Assembly (NCBI GenBank): GCA_014871385.1
Contig: CM026433.1
Location: 5,271,823-5,335,822, forward strand
Origin: Ceratodon purpureus
Taxonomy: Eukaryota > Streptophyta > Bryopsida > Pseudoditrichales > Ditrichaceae
Reading direction: 5' to 3'
Length of the DNA stretch: 64,000 bases
The first letter of the stretch is position 1. Every line of letters begins with the position of its first letter. A program made the translations under genes and the position numbers. Below are positions 35,041 to 45,622 of the stretch, one piece after another. Below the pieces are notes generated by a model. The model saw nothing but the letters and a program-made list of their open reading frames with translations, was not told the DNA's origin and did no database searches.

Positions 35041-36478
35041 GAGCCACCAATGCGCCCAAGGGAAGTCGTATCCAGCCCGCATCGCGCAGCCCCCAAGCGA
35101 AACGACGCTGCAACACAGATCACGATTGAGACGGAGGGCAATGTCGGGAACAACCAGCCGCTCGCAGAGGCTCTTACTACTAATCGGACGCCGACTCACT
35201 TGCCCATTCAGCAGCAGCAGAATGGCGGTGAAGCATTGTCGAATTGCAAAGAAAAGGCCCTATTTTTACGCATCAGCCTGTAGGATCTGAAGATTCTGCA
35301 TGACATTGCGGCCACAGTCGATGAAAGAACAGTCCTTGGCTAGTTACCAGGACCAAGCCAAGGATTTGCGACACTAAGTGAGTGGTGCACAATGTACACC
35401 TTCACAAATCCCTCGTACACTGCGGTTTGACAGGGAATGGTTATTTCGAAGCAAAATTCTCTTCAATAGAAGGAGTTGACCACGCCCTATCCAAGGTTCA
35501 TTACATGGACGGACGTGAGGTTTTATTCTCACTATGGAGTGCAGAGTTCTCATCACACGATCCAGCCTCTTCTATAATACTTGAATACCCAGTGTGGATT
35601 CAGCTGTTGGGAGTAGGCATTCACTGGAGGAACAAGAAATGCTACCGGATTCTGGGGAGTGCGTTTGGGAAAGTACCCCATTACGATGACAATCCCAATT
35701 ATGTAGGGCACACGTCGGGCCCAAGACTCAAAGATCTAGTGACTGCAGCCACGGAAATCCCTGACAAGGTCAGAATACCAGGGAGACGTGAAGGCACAGG
35801 ACTGGAACACAAGGTTCTGGTGTACGGGCACCCGAACCAATGTGCGGATTGCCAGGTCGTTGGTCACACCAAAAAAACGTGCTCCATGAATCCTAGAATC
35901 ATCAACAGGAAACCAGAGGATCGCGCCAGAGCTCGCCCTTAATGGCCTCCAGAACGGCATGGTCAACAGCCTTGCAGGGACGGAAGGAGACAACCGCACT
36001 CTTGCTGGGCGTCAAGACCTCCAAGGACCCAACCCCGTCGCGAGCTCAGCAGCCGGTGCCACTGCAGTAGGAGCGGCACTCCCCCAGGGAGCCTAGCCCA
36101 AACAACGCAACGAGGCAGTAGGTGATACAACCTCCAAAGCCCAGCATTCCACAGGAGAGAGCGAACCCAGTGCTCGCGGACCTCCCTCACATCCGCACTA
36201 GTAGAGAACAAGAAAGCCCCCATCGCCCAAGCTCGATGGCACTAAGTTCTCGCACTCAAGGGAAGATCCCAGGTGATCCTCAGGTTGCAGCCAATGCAAG
36301 CACACCGGCCCGTCGAGCGCGCATCCCGTGCCCATCCGGTTTGAGAACTCCTTCTCTCCCCCGAGCAGAAGAAGGTGCCGGAACCTCAAGCACCCCGGCC
36401 CCCGGCCCCCAGCTGCCAAGAGCCCCATGCAAATGGGAACCTCGCATTAGAGCACAAGAGTTCATCTACGGCAGGTGA
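35041..36478 (+). pseudogene. LINE ORF1: DUF4283-like plus CCHC zinc knuckle
   Basis: ORF1 probably begins near 35038-35050 (MEPPMRPREVV) with a low-complexity N-terminus. Stops at about 35281 and 35341 and a frameshift near 35420 separate this from 35382-35942, which holds the DUF4283-like core (FSLWSAEFSSHDP, then YPVWIQLLGVGIHWRNK) and the zinc knuckle CADCQVVGHTKKTC (C-X2-C-X4-H-X4-C). A proline-rich stretch (36122-36478) may be the ORF1 tail after another break. In plant L1 elements this protein binds the element RNA. The breaks make it non-functional. Confidence 0.65.
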
Positions 36479-37339
36479 TTCTGAGCAAACGGAAGGAGAA
36501 CCGGCTAGGACCTAAGTGTCGAGCTTCGTCTGGAGAGCGTCACAGGGACGTAACAAGCCACAGCCAAAACTAACGATTCCCCTTCCGCTCTCTCAGAAGA
36601 AGGGCCAGACAAACATTCATAGTCACATGACGACTACCATCCCAAACTCATTTTGGGAGGCAACAGGCTTGGCGAATCCGCATCAACTCATGACCAAGAG
36701 AGCGAGGGTGTACCCCGGTGCTCATCACGGCAGGTCATCCCTCCTTCATAGTGTTGACCCGATTTCGTCCGCAAGTACAAAGCCAATCGCTTTCAGGCAA
36801 ATTAGAGTGAACGAGGATAGAAACTCGTAGACAGCAGGCAAAGCTCGAGGTCACATCGTGAATGAAGCCTCCCTAGCCTTGCGGCATCTAATCTCCAATA
36901 AGCACAACATGCAACAAGTCCTGTGAATCTTCAATCCAATGAAAGGTTGGAATGATGCAGTGTGGTACTACAAGTGGTTTGAAGATTCCCAGGACTGCTG
37001 TAACTGCGTTATCAGCGCATGTATCGCCTTGAAGTCCGACGAACTCCCCCTGGTCCGCCCAATTGAGTTTCGCTAGGTCGACATCCACCCAGACATCCAA
37101 CAGCTACTCCAGAGTGCGACGTTGGGAAGCCTTGATCAACTGGATACCAACACAACGGTGGTGGTCACTCTCCTAATCGGCGAGGATCTGGTTGCAGTCA
37201 ACCCCTCTCCAGACCGGCTAGGTTTTAAGAAGCTCTGTGAAGAGCAGACCGGAGAGAGCATCAGCCCACATGGGGTCGACACAATATCGGAAACCCAAGA
37301 AGGAGCTGCTTCTGAGGGTGACATTCATTTCCTCCCTGA

Positions 37340-38690
37340 ATGATTACAAAAGAACTAACACTCGCATCATGGAACATCCGAAGCTTAGGTCAAGGTGTAC
37401 ATGGGGCAAGAAAACGATGCGGAGTGCGAGCATTCCTTTGTCGGGCAACTCCCCACACGGAGCTTCTGCTCCTTCAACAGCATTGTTACTCGCTTGAGGA
37501 CTGCCTCAAGTTAACTACCCAACTCAACTTCAATGGAGGTGCTAGCTTTTGGAACATAGCTCTATATATAGTAGAAGGCAACAAGTTCCACGCTGGAACA
37601 TGCATTTTGGTTTCTCGAAACTTTGCAAGAAAAATTGTTGCAAAAGGAGTTTTAGTCGATGGCCGAGCACAGTACATTGTGTTGGAAACTAACAGACAGA
37701 AGATAGGCATTCTGAATGTCTATGCGCCGTATGAAACAGGACCACGTGCGAGGTTCTGGGAAGCTCTTATAGAAGCGCATCTTCCGGAAGCTGATTGGCT
37801 GGTAGCAGGGGACTTCAACATAACAGAGGTTGCTGAAGATCGCTCTGTTGGTTACCATAATCGCAACGTGGGATGACGTGAGACTGCGGCTTGGGGCAGA
37901 TTCATGCTTCACTTAGGGATCCATGACGTGTTCTATTCAGATGAATACCGTCGCTTAGGAAGTAAACGCCATACTTGGCGCAGGCAAAAACCGCAGCCAA
38001 CCTGGTCGAGGCTGGACCGGTTCTACGCTTCAGCAAACATTTGCCGCAGAGGAGGGAGCCACGGCATATGGACACACCTGTCGCATCTCTCCGACCACAC
38101 TGGTGTCTTTTTACAGATACCGCTGGACCAGAAACGAGGCATCCAAAAGGCGGGGTTTAACCGGCAGCTGGTTCAAGATGATTCCGCCCAAGCTGAATTC
38201 ATGACGGCTTGGACTTCAGTGGTGACTGAGCCCGGAGATCACCCTCTCGGCACTCGCATTCTCATGGTGATGGAGCACATCCGTCGAGTGAGTGGTAACA
38301 TTACGCTCGAGCGCAAGCTCAAAAGCCAAGAAACCTACAAAAGGCAGTTTCAGGAAATTGAAGAGGCGGAAGCTAGAATCGAAAGAGACTGGAGTGACCT
38401 CGATGCTTGGACGAAGTTGAACGCGGCCTAGGAAGCGCTGGAAAATCTCAGACTAGCCAAGCTAGAAGTCACGAGAAACAAGTCGGCTGCTAGCTGGAGT
38501 TTCGTGGGCGATCGCTACTCCCGTGAATTCTTCGAATTTCACAAGGAGCAGTCCAGCAAGGCTACCATCAATGAACTGGTAGACAACGGCAGAGTTCTCT
38601 GCTCCCCTCCAATCAGACATCAAAAATTATGCACGGCAGTTCTATGTCGACATGTACACTAATGATCCTTAGGTTCAACAAGATGATGCA
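37340..38690 (+). pseudogene. LINE ORF2: APE endonuclease, truncated before RT
   Basis: One frame from 37340 shows the endonuclease motifs in order: LASWNIRSLG, LLLLQQHCYSLEDC, IGILNVYAPYE, WLVAGDFNITE, TWSRLDRFYAS and HLSDHTG. In-frame stops occur at 37874-37876 (TGA) and 38429-38431 (TAG); the frame is otherwise open to about 38610, where a frameshift precedes NYARQFYVDMYTNDP. The active-site glutamate expected in LQE is Gln here (LQQH). Reverse transcriptase, RNase H and poly-A are absent. The remains sit where ORF2's RT should begin, so the element is 3'-truncated. Confidence 0.8.
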
Positions 38691-38715
38691 ACAAGGGCCG
38701 AACGCCTCGCAAATA

Positions 38716-39690
38716 TTTCAACGTTAATATTTAAATATATAATGATAAATATTGCCGTTTAAGAATAGTGATGTTAAACATCCAATTGAGAGGCTGCAAC
38801 TTTGGCACCATAATGACAATAAATTTGGCCTCTCAACGGATGTTTGGGTGGAGCATTTTGCTCGACCCAAATTTTGCTCAAGAGGCCAAACTCTTGGCGC
38901 CATAACTTCCTTACCAAGGCTACCACCAAGGCTCTTTTGAAGGTGACATCCTTTGGACTTTGGCATGTACTGTGAAGGCCGAGAGGTCAGACTTTGGGCA
39001 TTTGAGCATTTTTATGGGTCCAAACCGACGGCCTTTCAAAGTTTGGCCGTGCAGTCTTAACCGGGCCTTAGTAACACTATATTCGTACGAGGGAAATATC
39101 AAGGATGCATGATGTACTGTAGGTGGTTCTCGTTTGTAAAATTTACCGGTCTTCCTACGGGAGGTTCTGTAAGAAATTACAGATGTCTAAGGATAGTAAA
39201 AATAATGAGCAAATGCTTGTAAAGTTCAACTAAGTGATTTTTTTACTGTTTGTAAGAGTAAAGGGTTCATGCATATGGTTCTTACTTCTTAATAATTAAA
39301 TTGAATAATTGAGGCGTCAATCCAATCCTGCAGTTTCCTGCCTTTCAGGATTCTGAATGGCGACGATCAAATTTTCTTGTCAACCTGAAAGGATGACCGT
39401 GGATTGGCACTCTGTAGCTACCCACTCCTCAAAACACTCGTCACACTACTTTATGGAAATTCCGCCTTAAGTTATTCAACAGATGAAGACGGCGCTCCTT
39501 CTCAGTGAGTTGCTCTAACTTACTACTAGGCCTCACTACCAACCCCCGAGCAACGAATATCGTCCGTCCAACTCAACAGATGTCGACACACCGACCCATT
39601 GCCAACGTGGCACTGCAAACTTGGCAACCTGGCACCGTCCAACTTGACGGAATCCCATGGAATCACATCGGATGGCATCCACGTGGCACG
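38716..39690. other. Intergenic DNA between LINE and KED-like gene
   Basis: No gene recognised. It contains a short AT-rich joint (38715-38770) and a moderately GC stretch repeating words such as TTTGGCCTCTCAA / AGAGGCCAAA in inverted form (38826-38890). It probably includes the promoter of the downstream gene. Confidence 0.4.
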
Positions 39691-40983
39691 GCCGAGTCAC
39701 CGGCACTCCGCGTCCGCGTCATCCCTTGTGCCCGAGTCTTCCGTTGGCGACTCTCGATGTCTAGATCCACTCTCGAGGTGTGTATTGCATTATTCATCTC
39801 AGCTTTCTGCTCTTATCTAGTCTCTTGGCGGAGTCTTTGCGATCCAAGTTACCCATTGTCGAAGCTTGATCAATCGATCGATTGGACCCAAATTTGAAAT
39901 CAGAAGGAAGCATTGCACTCTAGAACATCATCGATCGCAACATCAGGTGAATGTTTACTTGCATTTTGGACCGATTTGTTTGATGGATCAGTGTTGATGC
40001 ACTCGCGGATTGTCTTACAGATCCAGATTAGGTTTTAGCTTGGCATCGTTGAGGGGTGCGAAAATATTGGATCTGTCAGTTTTCTAGTTTGGCCATGGAG
40101 TAGTTTGATCTGGAGTAGATCTGTATGTTCGTGATTTGGTCGGTGTATGTTGTGGCTGCGTGTCTTCTTACGTGCAGTAAAGCTTCACAATTATGTGTGA
40201 CGATTCTAGTCTTTTAACCATCGCGAACTCGTGTGTCCATTTTAGTTAGTCTGCGCGCTCCGTCGTCTCTTTCTTCCGATTTTGAAATTAGTGCAAACGA
40301 AAACGAAGTTGCGTGCACGATCAAATTCTCTCGCAGCTTAGGGTTTAGATGCAGCAGTTTTATCAATTGGTAAGTCGTAGCATACCGATCTATTGCCATT
40401 GAGGATGGCGATCAACATCTTGTACAATTGGTATGCCGTGGATCTACCTTGTACGGGGTGTCGGTGTACGAGATAGGTTTTTAGCAATTTCAGCACAGTG
40501 TGAACGTTTTATCTACTCAGAGATGTCTTGTTGCTGGATCTTGCTGTTTCGTAGGCTTTTTCATCAGATCTGTAATTTTTTGGAGCTTGTACGAAGCTAT
40601 CCACTTTCCTCCAAAGAGCAGTACTTTGCTTGTTTCCGTTTCCATATGAGTGCTTGTCAATTTGGAGCGGATCTGGACGATGTTTTGTTTTGATTAGCAG
40701 GATCCTAGAGGGCATCGTCGCTTGTCTTGTGCATCCTTCAGATTGTTTGTTGCGACATTACATTAAATGTAACCACACTATGGTACCGTGGGTTATAAGG
40801 GCAAGTGCGTAGGATGAGTGCACAACATATTGTAATTGTGTGCAGATAGCTCAGTGTTTCATTTCTGCTTTATCCCTAATTCTTTCAACTGTTATCACTT
40901 GATCATTACAGTACATTCCAATTCTGATTGTAGAAAACCCGTGTTTATTCCTGTCGACAGGTATCAGATTAAGAATTGCAACC
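39691..40983 (+). promoter_or_regulatory. Leader exon and leader intron of the KED-like gene
   Basis: A strong donor, CATCAG|GTGAATG, lies at 39946/39947, and an acceptor, CTGTCGACAG|GTATC, at 40960/40961, 23 bases before the ATG. The ~1.0-kb T-rich sequence between them looks like a 5'-leader intron, common in constitutively expressed plant genes. The AGGGTTTAG (telo-box-like) word at about 40339 fits this. The transcription start lies somewhere upstream of 39946. Confidence 0.4.
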
Positions 40984-43310
40984 ATGGCAAGTGAGAAATC
41001 CGATTTCCCACCAGAGCCTGTGGTAGTGGAGCACATGGGAGACACGAATGTTAAGATTCCGGAGCCAGCAAAGCTCGAGGATTTGGTTGGGGCTGATGAG
41101 AACCCCTTCGTTCCATTGGAATCTCGGCCTTCCTCTCAAATGGACGCCGCCTCTGCAGAAGCTGCCATGAGGAGCCTTGCCCTAAAGGTGAGTAGACTTT
41201 GCCATTTTCAGCCATCTTCCCTTTTTATGTTTTGCACTCTTGAATGCGTTGCCTATACATGCATTTTATAGAGGAGACTTAATCTGCCACTTTAGAGATT
41301 TGTATTATATCAAAGAGCGTGCTTTCTGCTCTTACAAAGCTGTGGAGATCTGTTTCTGTTCATTTTTATAGGAAAGTGCGTGTGCCGAATGGCCATAGAG
41401 ATCATTAGTCAATGAATGTTTATACCACTTGCTGATGAGTTTTTAGTTTTTAAATCGTCGATGGTCACATGAATAAGTGAGTTTGGAAAGGGGGTTTAGT
41501 CCCTGTTGGTTTCAATGTCCGCTACTGATTTGTAAGAAGGGGACGAGTTTCGAATTGTTTTCTGATATTTGCGGTATGGAACTTGCAGGAAGTTAGTCCA
41601 CCTGCAGTGAAGCACGAGAAGGAGAGCCACAAGGAAGGCCACAAGGAAAGTCATAAGGAGGACCACAAGGAGAGCCATAAGGAAAAGGGGGACAAGGAGG
41701 ACCACAAGGAGGGTCATAAGGAGAGCCACAAGGAGGACCACCCAATCCACAAGGTGGAGGAAGGTATGAAGAAGATCCACATTGATGAGGATGAGAAGCA
41801 CGTCGAAGGGAGGGAGAAGAAGATCGTGGTGGATGACGAGGGCCTGTTTGATGGCAAGCATGGCAAGAAGCACGTAGAGACCACTCAGAGAGAGACTTTT
41901 GAGCAGGAAGAAGGCAAGGAGGAAAAGCACAAGAAGGAGTTTGATCAAGTGGAAGAGGAAGAGATGGAGGGTGAAGAGAAGAAGCACAAGGAGAAGCACA
42001 AGAAGAAAGACCTGGGCGATGATGCGCACCACAAGGAAGTGAAGGTGAAGGAGAAGACTGTGGACCATGTGGACGAGGAGGGGAAGAAAGGCAAGAAGGA
42101 GAAGGAGGTGAAACATGAAGTGGAGGAGGATAAACATGGGAAGAAGGAGAAGAAGGAGAAGAAGAAGGACAAGGACGTGGAGAAGGTCGATGAAGAGGGG
42201 CATGAGAAGAAGGAAAAGAAGGAGAAGAAAGTAAAGGGGGTAACTGAGGAAGGGGAAGGTGAGAAGAAGGAGAAGAAGGAGAAGAAGAAAAAGGAGAAGG
42301 AAGTTGATGAGGAGGGCAATGAGAAGAAGGAAAAAAAAGAGAAGAAGAAGGAGAAGGAGGTTGATGATGAGGAAGGTACTGAGAAGAAGGACAAGAAGGA
42401 GAAAAAGGAGAAGAAGGAAAAGGACCCTGAAGGCAAGGAGAAGAAAGAGAAGAAGGATAAGAAGGAGAAGCACAAGGAGTTTGATGAGGAGGGCAACGAG
42501 ATCAAGAAGGAAAAGAAAGAGAAGAAGAAGGACAAGGAGGTAGATGATGAGGAAGGTACTGAGAAGAAGGACAAGAAGGAGAAAAAGGAGAAGAAGGAAA
42601 AGGACCCTGAAGGCAAGGAGAAGAAAGAGAAGAAGGATAAGAAGGAGAAGCATAAGGAGGTAGATGAGGAAGGTAACGAGGTCAAGAAGGAGAAGAAAGA
42701 GAAGAAGGACAAGGAGGTAGACGAGGAGGAAGGCACTGAGAAGAAAGATAAGAAGGAAAAAAAAGAGAAGAAGGAGAAGGACCCTGAAGGCAAGGAGAAG
42801 AAAGAGAAAAAGGATAAGAAGGAGAAGCATAAGGAGGTAGATGAGGAAGGTAACGAGGTTAAGAAGGAGAAGAAAGAGAAACAGGACAAGGAGATCGATG
42901 AGGAGGAAGGCACTGAGAAGAAGGAGAAAAAGGAGAAAAAGGAAAAGAAGGAGAAGAATCCTGAAGGCAAGGAGAAGAAGGAGAAGAAAGAAAAGAAGAA
43001 GGACAAGGAGGTAGACGAGGAGGAAGGCACCGAGAAAAAGGACAAGAAGGAGAAAAAGGAAAAGAAGGAGAAGGACCCTGAAGGCAAGGAGAAGAAGGAG
43101 AAGAAAGTCAAGAAGGAGAAGCACAAGGAGGTGGATGAAGAAGGAGAGGAGAAGACGAAGAAGAAGGAGCACAAGGAGAAAGACGTGGATGAGGAGGAAG
43201 GCACTGTGAAGAAAGAGAAGAAGGATCAGAAGGAGAAGAAGGACAAGGACAAGGAGGGCAAGGTCAAGAAGGAAAGTCATGAGAGCCATGACACCGAGGA
43301 GATTGAGTAG
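40984..43310 (+). CDS. KED-like Lys/Glu/Asp-rich repeat protein
   Basis: Two coding exons, 40984-41187 and 41589-43310, joined by a GT-AG intron in phase 0, give 641 aa. The ATG sits in a good plant context (GCAACCATGGC). The N-terminal 68 residues are acidic and ordinary (PPEPVVVEHMGDTNVKIPE). Exon 2 opens with HKE-S/D-HKE repeats, then becomes a Lys/Glu-rich array in which DPEGKEKKEKK recurs five times, most often about 59-60 residues apart, alternating with DEEGNEVKKEKKEKK blocks. No signal peptide, membrane segment or enzyme motif is present. The protein is highly charged, probably disordered or a single helix, and may be heat-stable. Tobacco KED and similar wound- or stress-linked proteins share this composition, but function is unknown. 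Codon use (AAG/GAG bias) suits an expressed host gene. Confidence 0.75.
42360..43200 (+). repeat. In-frame coding repeat array, ~177-180-bp units, polypurine
   Basis: The DPEGKE (NPEGKE in one unit) blocks start near 42424, 42604, 42781, 42958 and 43075. The first four are 177-180 bp apart and the last is about 117 bp on, so the final unit is shortened. Units are nearly identical, consistent with expansion by unequal exchange or slippage. The coding strand is almost pure A and G over most of the array. Confidence 0.85.
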
Positions 43311-44549
43311 ATGTTCTTGCAGATCGTTCGATCAACTTTTGTTCTGACCTGCACCAATTCCAGGCCATTGTAGAATGTTTTGTGGCATTTGGCTACTGTA
43401 GAAAGCTGTTGCATTTGTTGATAATTAACAAGTTTTTCTCAACATTGTAATATGTGCTGGAGTTTGGCGTTATAGATACCAGCTGTGTGGACTTGAGGTC
43501 GTTTGCTTGGATTCTGTAGCATTTACCAGGTTAAAGGAGTTCCAAACCACCGACTCGAACATGAAGTGGATATGGGGGTAACCTAGCTGTGGTCTCATAT
43601 TACAGTTCTGTGGTAGAAGTCTAAGTCGGTCAACTGAAGGTGAATGACTACCAAGATTCTTTTCTTTAGTTCGATGTGATGCAGCCAACTTGGTCTTGGT
43701 CTACTTTGTAGGTCATGGTGTTTTCATTTGTATCATGTTTATGTCACGAACGACCGAGTTGTGTTCGTCTACACTATTCTTCAGATTATTGCGGAGTGTT
43801 ATAAACAGATAACGGTAACTTCTTGTATGATCAGTGATGCCTCATGTGAGGCATATCCTGGCGTTCTACTTGAACAAGTTTGGAGTTGGGATGCTCGACG
43901 TCCATATGTGTACTATTCGAATTTGGGTAGCTCTTAGAAATGTTGAAGAATGCTGTGCCTTCAAGATTTGCTGCGTTGCCTGATCGTCACTTATACTGCA
44001 TTTTTCCAGATATTGATGGTGTTTACACATTCAGGGTGCCTCGACATCACCTTGATGTGTAGTGTGAATTCTTAGTGGACGTTTCAGTTCTATCGTATTG
44101 GAGATGTTCTGCGTGTGAATATATAGCGACTAACTTGGTTCTAGTACCCATAGAAGAGGTCATATTTGTGACGGTGCTATGCAGTAGAATCAGTTACAGA
44201 TGATTCGTAAGGACGAAGAAATTAAGGATCGCCGCCGTGAAAGGTTTTGAGAAACGGTTTCCGTCGGAGTGCCGGAAGCAACTGTGGCCACCAGGGCTGG
44301 TTACCAAGGCAGTTCCATGGCGAAACTTTTGTACTCAATCTGATTTTTCGTTGTTGCTGGACAGTGGGTGCACTAGTCTTGCGTTTGTGTTCCCCAGGCA
44401 TGCAGGAGAAATACGCAGTCAAATCGATGAGCTCATGCTAGAGAGGGAACAACACTGGTCCACCATTCAAACTGAAAACGACGCTGAAGATGATGCTGGA
44501 AATTGCAAGGGCAATGAGATCGTTGCAGGTGACAGGGTTCCTTAACACT
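43311..44549. other. 3' UTR and host flank left of the CACTA element
   Basis: The first ~140 bases probably hold the 3' UTR of the KED-like gene. The rest has no recognised coding or RNA feature. The stretch ends at the GAC target duplication (44550-44552). Confidence 0.5.
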
Positions 44550-44552
44550 GAC

Positions 44553-44565
44553 CACTACAAGGAAA
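44553..44565 (+). repeat. Left terminal inverted repeat of the large CACTA element
   Basis: CACTACAAGGAAA, preceded by the GAC target duplication. It is reverse-complementary to 63503-63515. The next ~140 bases carry repeated ATTTCTCTTG / GTTTCTCTTGAT words, probable transposase-binding repeats. Confidence 0.92.
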
Positions 44566-45622
44566 ATGACCGTCTCAGGAAGAGATTTCCAACAGATTTC
44601 TCTTGTTCTGTCCTCTTGATTCGGACATCTTGTTGGCGGACATTCTGGACAGGTTTCTCTTGATCCGGTAATGGATGCCACGACGGATTACAGGTCAGCG
44701 CCCCGTCTGATGACTAGGACGCCACGGGTCCCTCCAGGTCATCGACTTTTTTTTGGCGAAGATGCGGACGTGGCCAACCCTTTCCGGAATGAAGATTCTG
44801 GAGATGTACTGACATTGAAGTTTTCCGGAAGATAATTCTACCGATCTCATGGCAGGACAGAGACATGACGTAGTGCGAAATCCACAAAATTCGTCTCATT
44901 TGCGACGCTACAAGTGTAGAGCGCTTATTCATGTTACTCGTTCAAATTGACCGATATTTTGTTTGCACGTGTCCTGCACATATAAGGCCCGGTATTTTTA
45001 CCCCAGTAACTAGATATGTCGATGAGTTTTCCGGACCGTCCAGATTAGAACGAATACACATTTTGGGGCCGTACACGTGTCCTGCTCGGAGTGATTATTG
45101 CTGAAATTTGGAAACTCGCAATATTTGACGTCATAAATTGCACAGTACACGTCACAGGTATATATATACACGAAAAACTGTATTTCTTATTATCAATAAT
45201 ATAACAAATTCGGTGTCAGACGATGACCGAATTCGAGGAAGCTGAATCGTTCTTCCAGTCCTGAAAACTGGATATGATGCATCGAAAATCCTAATTGCAC
45301 CAAAGTAAGCACGCTGTACTCTGCAATCTCCACACCCCAATACACCTGAATAGGTAGTCACGGCCCAGTTTATTCTAAACTCATCCTCCTCCAAAATCTT
45401 GTCCAGTGGTTGACAATTAGATAGTTCTAATTACCAAATACTTGCGCTAGCACCTACATAAATGAAAAAACCCTGCGGCGGATTTGTCGTAAAAGCAATC
45501 CAGGAGAGGACCCCTAGTCGCTGGTTCACAACGCATCATGTTCAAAACGCATAGCCTCTCCTTCGAACAGCCGGCTCCAACGAAAAAATGCTATTGTTCA
45601 CCACGATTAAAGAGCGGCCGAC
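44566..45622. other. Left subterminal region of the CACTA element
   Basis: Contains GATTTCTCTTGT, CTCTTGATTCGG and GGTTTCTCTTGATCC words within 44600-44670, then non-coding DNA up to the last exon of the TnpA-like gene. A possible minus-strand frame at 45152-45394 has no family signature. Confidence 0.5.

Larger units (their letters stand above)
34930..38715 (+). mobile_element. L1-type LINE, decayed and lacking reverse transcriptase
   Basis: The element holds an ORF1 with a DUF4283-like domain and CCHC zinc knuckle, then an ORF2 with an APE-type endonuclease and the linker that normally leads into reverse transcriptase. Similarity stops at about 38715, before any RT motif, where AT-rich unrelated sequence begins. 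GC content is higher than in the flanks. The 5' edge is set at about 34930 by composition and is approximate. No poly-A tail or target duplication was found. Confidence 0.75.

Noticed and set aside
36122-37343. Several overlapping proline/serine-rich frames between LINE ORF1 and ORF2
   Set aside because: GC-rich low-complexity shadows; at most they are the eroded ORF1 tail.
39505-39897. 130-aa frame upstream of the KED-like gene
   Set aside because: It overlaps the inferred leader exon, has no homology signature and poor coding character.
41496-43289. 597-aa Leu-rich and 419-aa Ser/Phe-rich minus-strand frames opposite the KED-like gene
   Set aside because: They are the reverse reading of AAG/GAG repeats, have no starts, splice logic or family signature, and follow only from the skewed composition.
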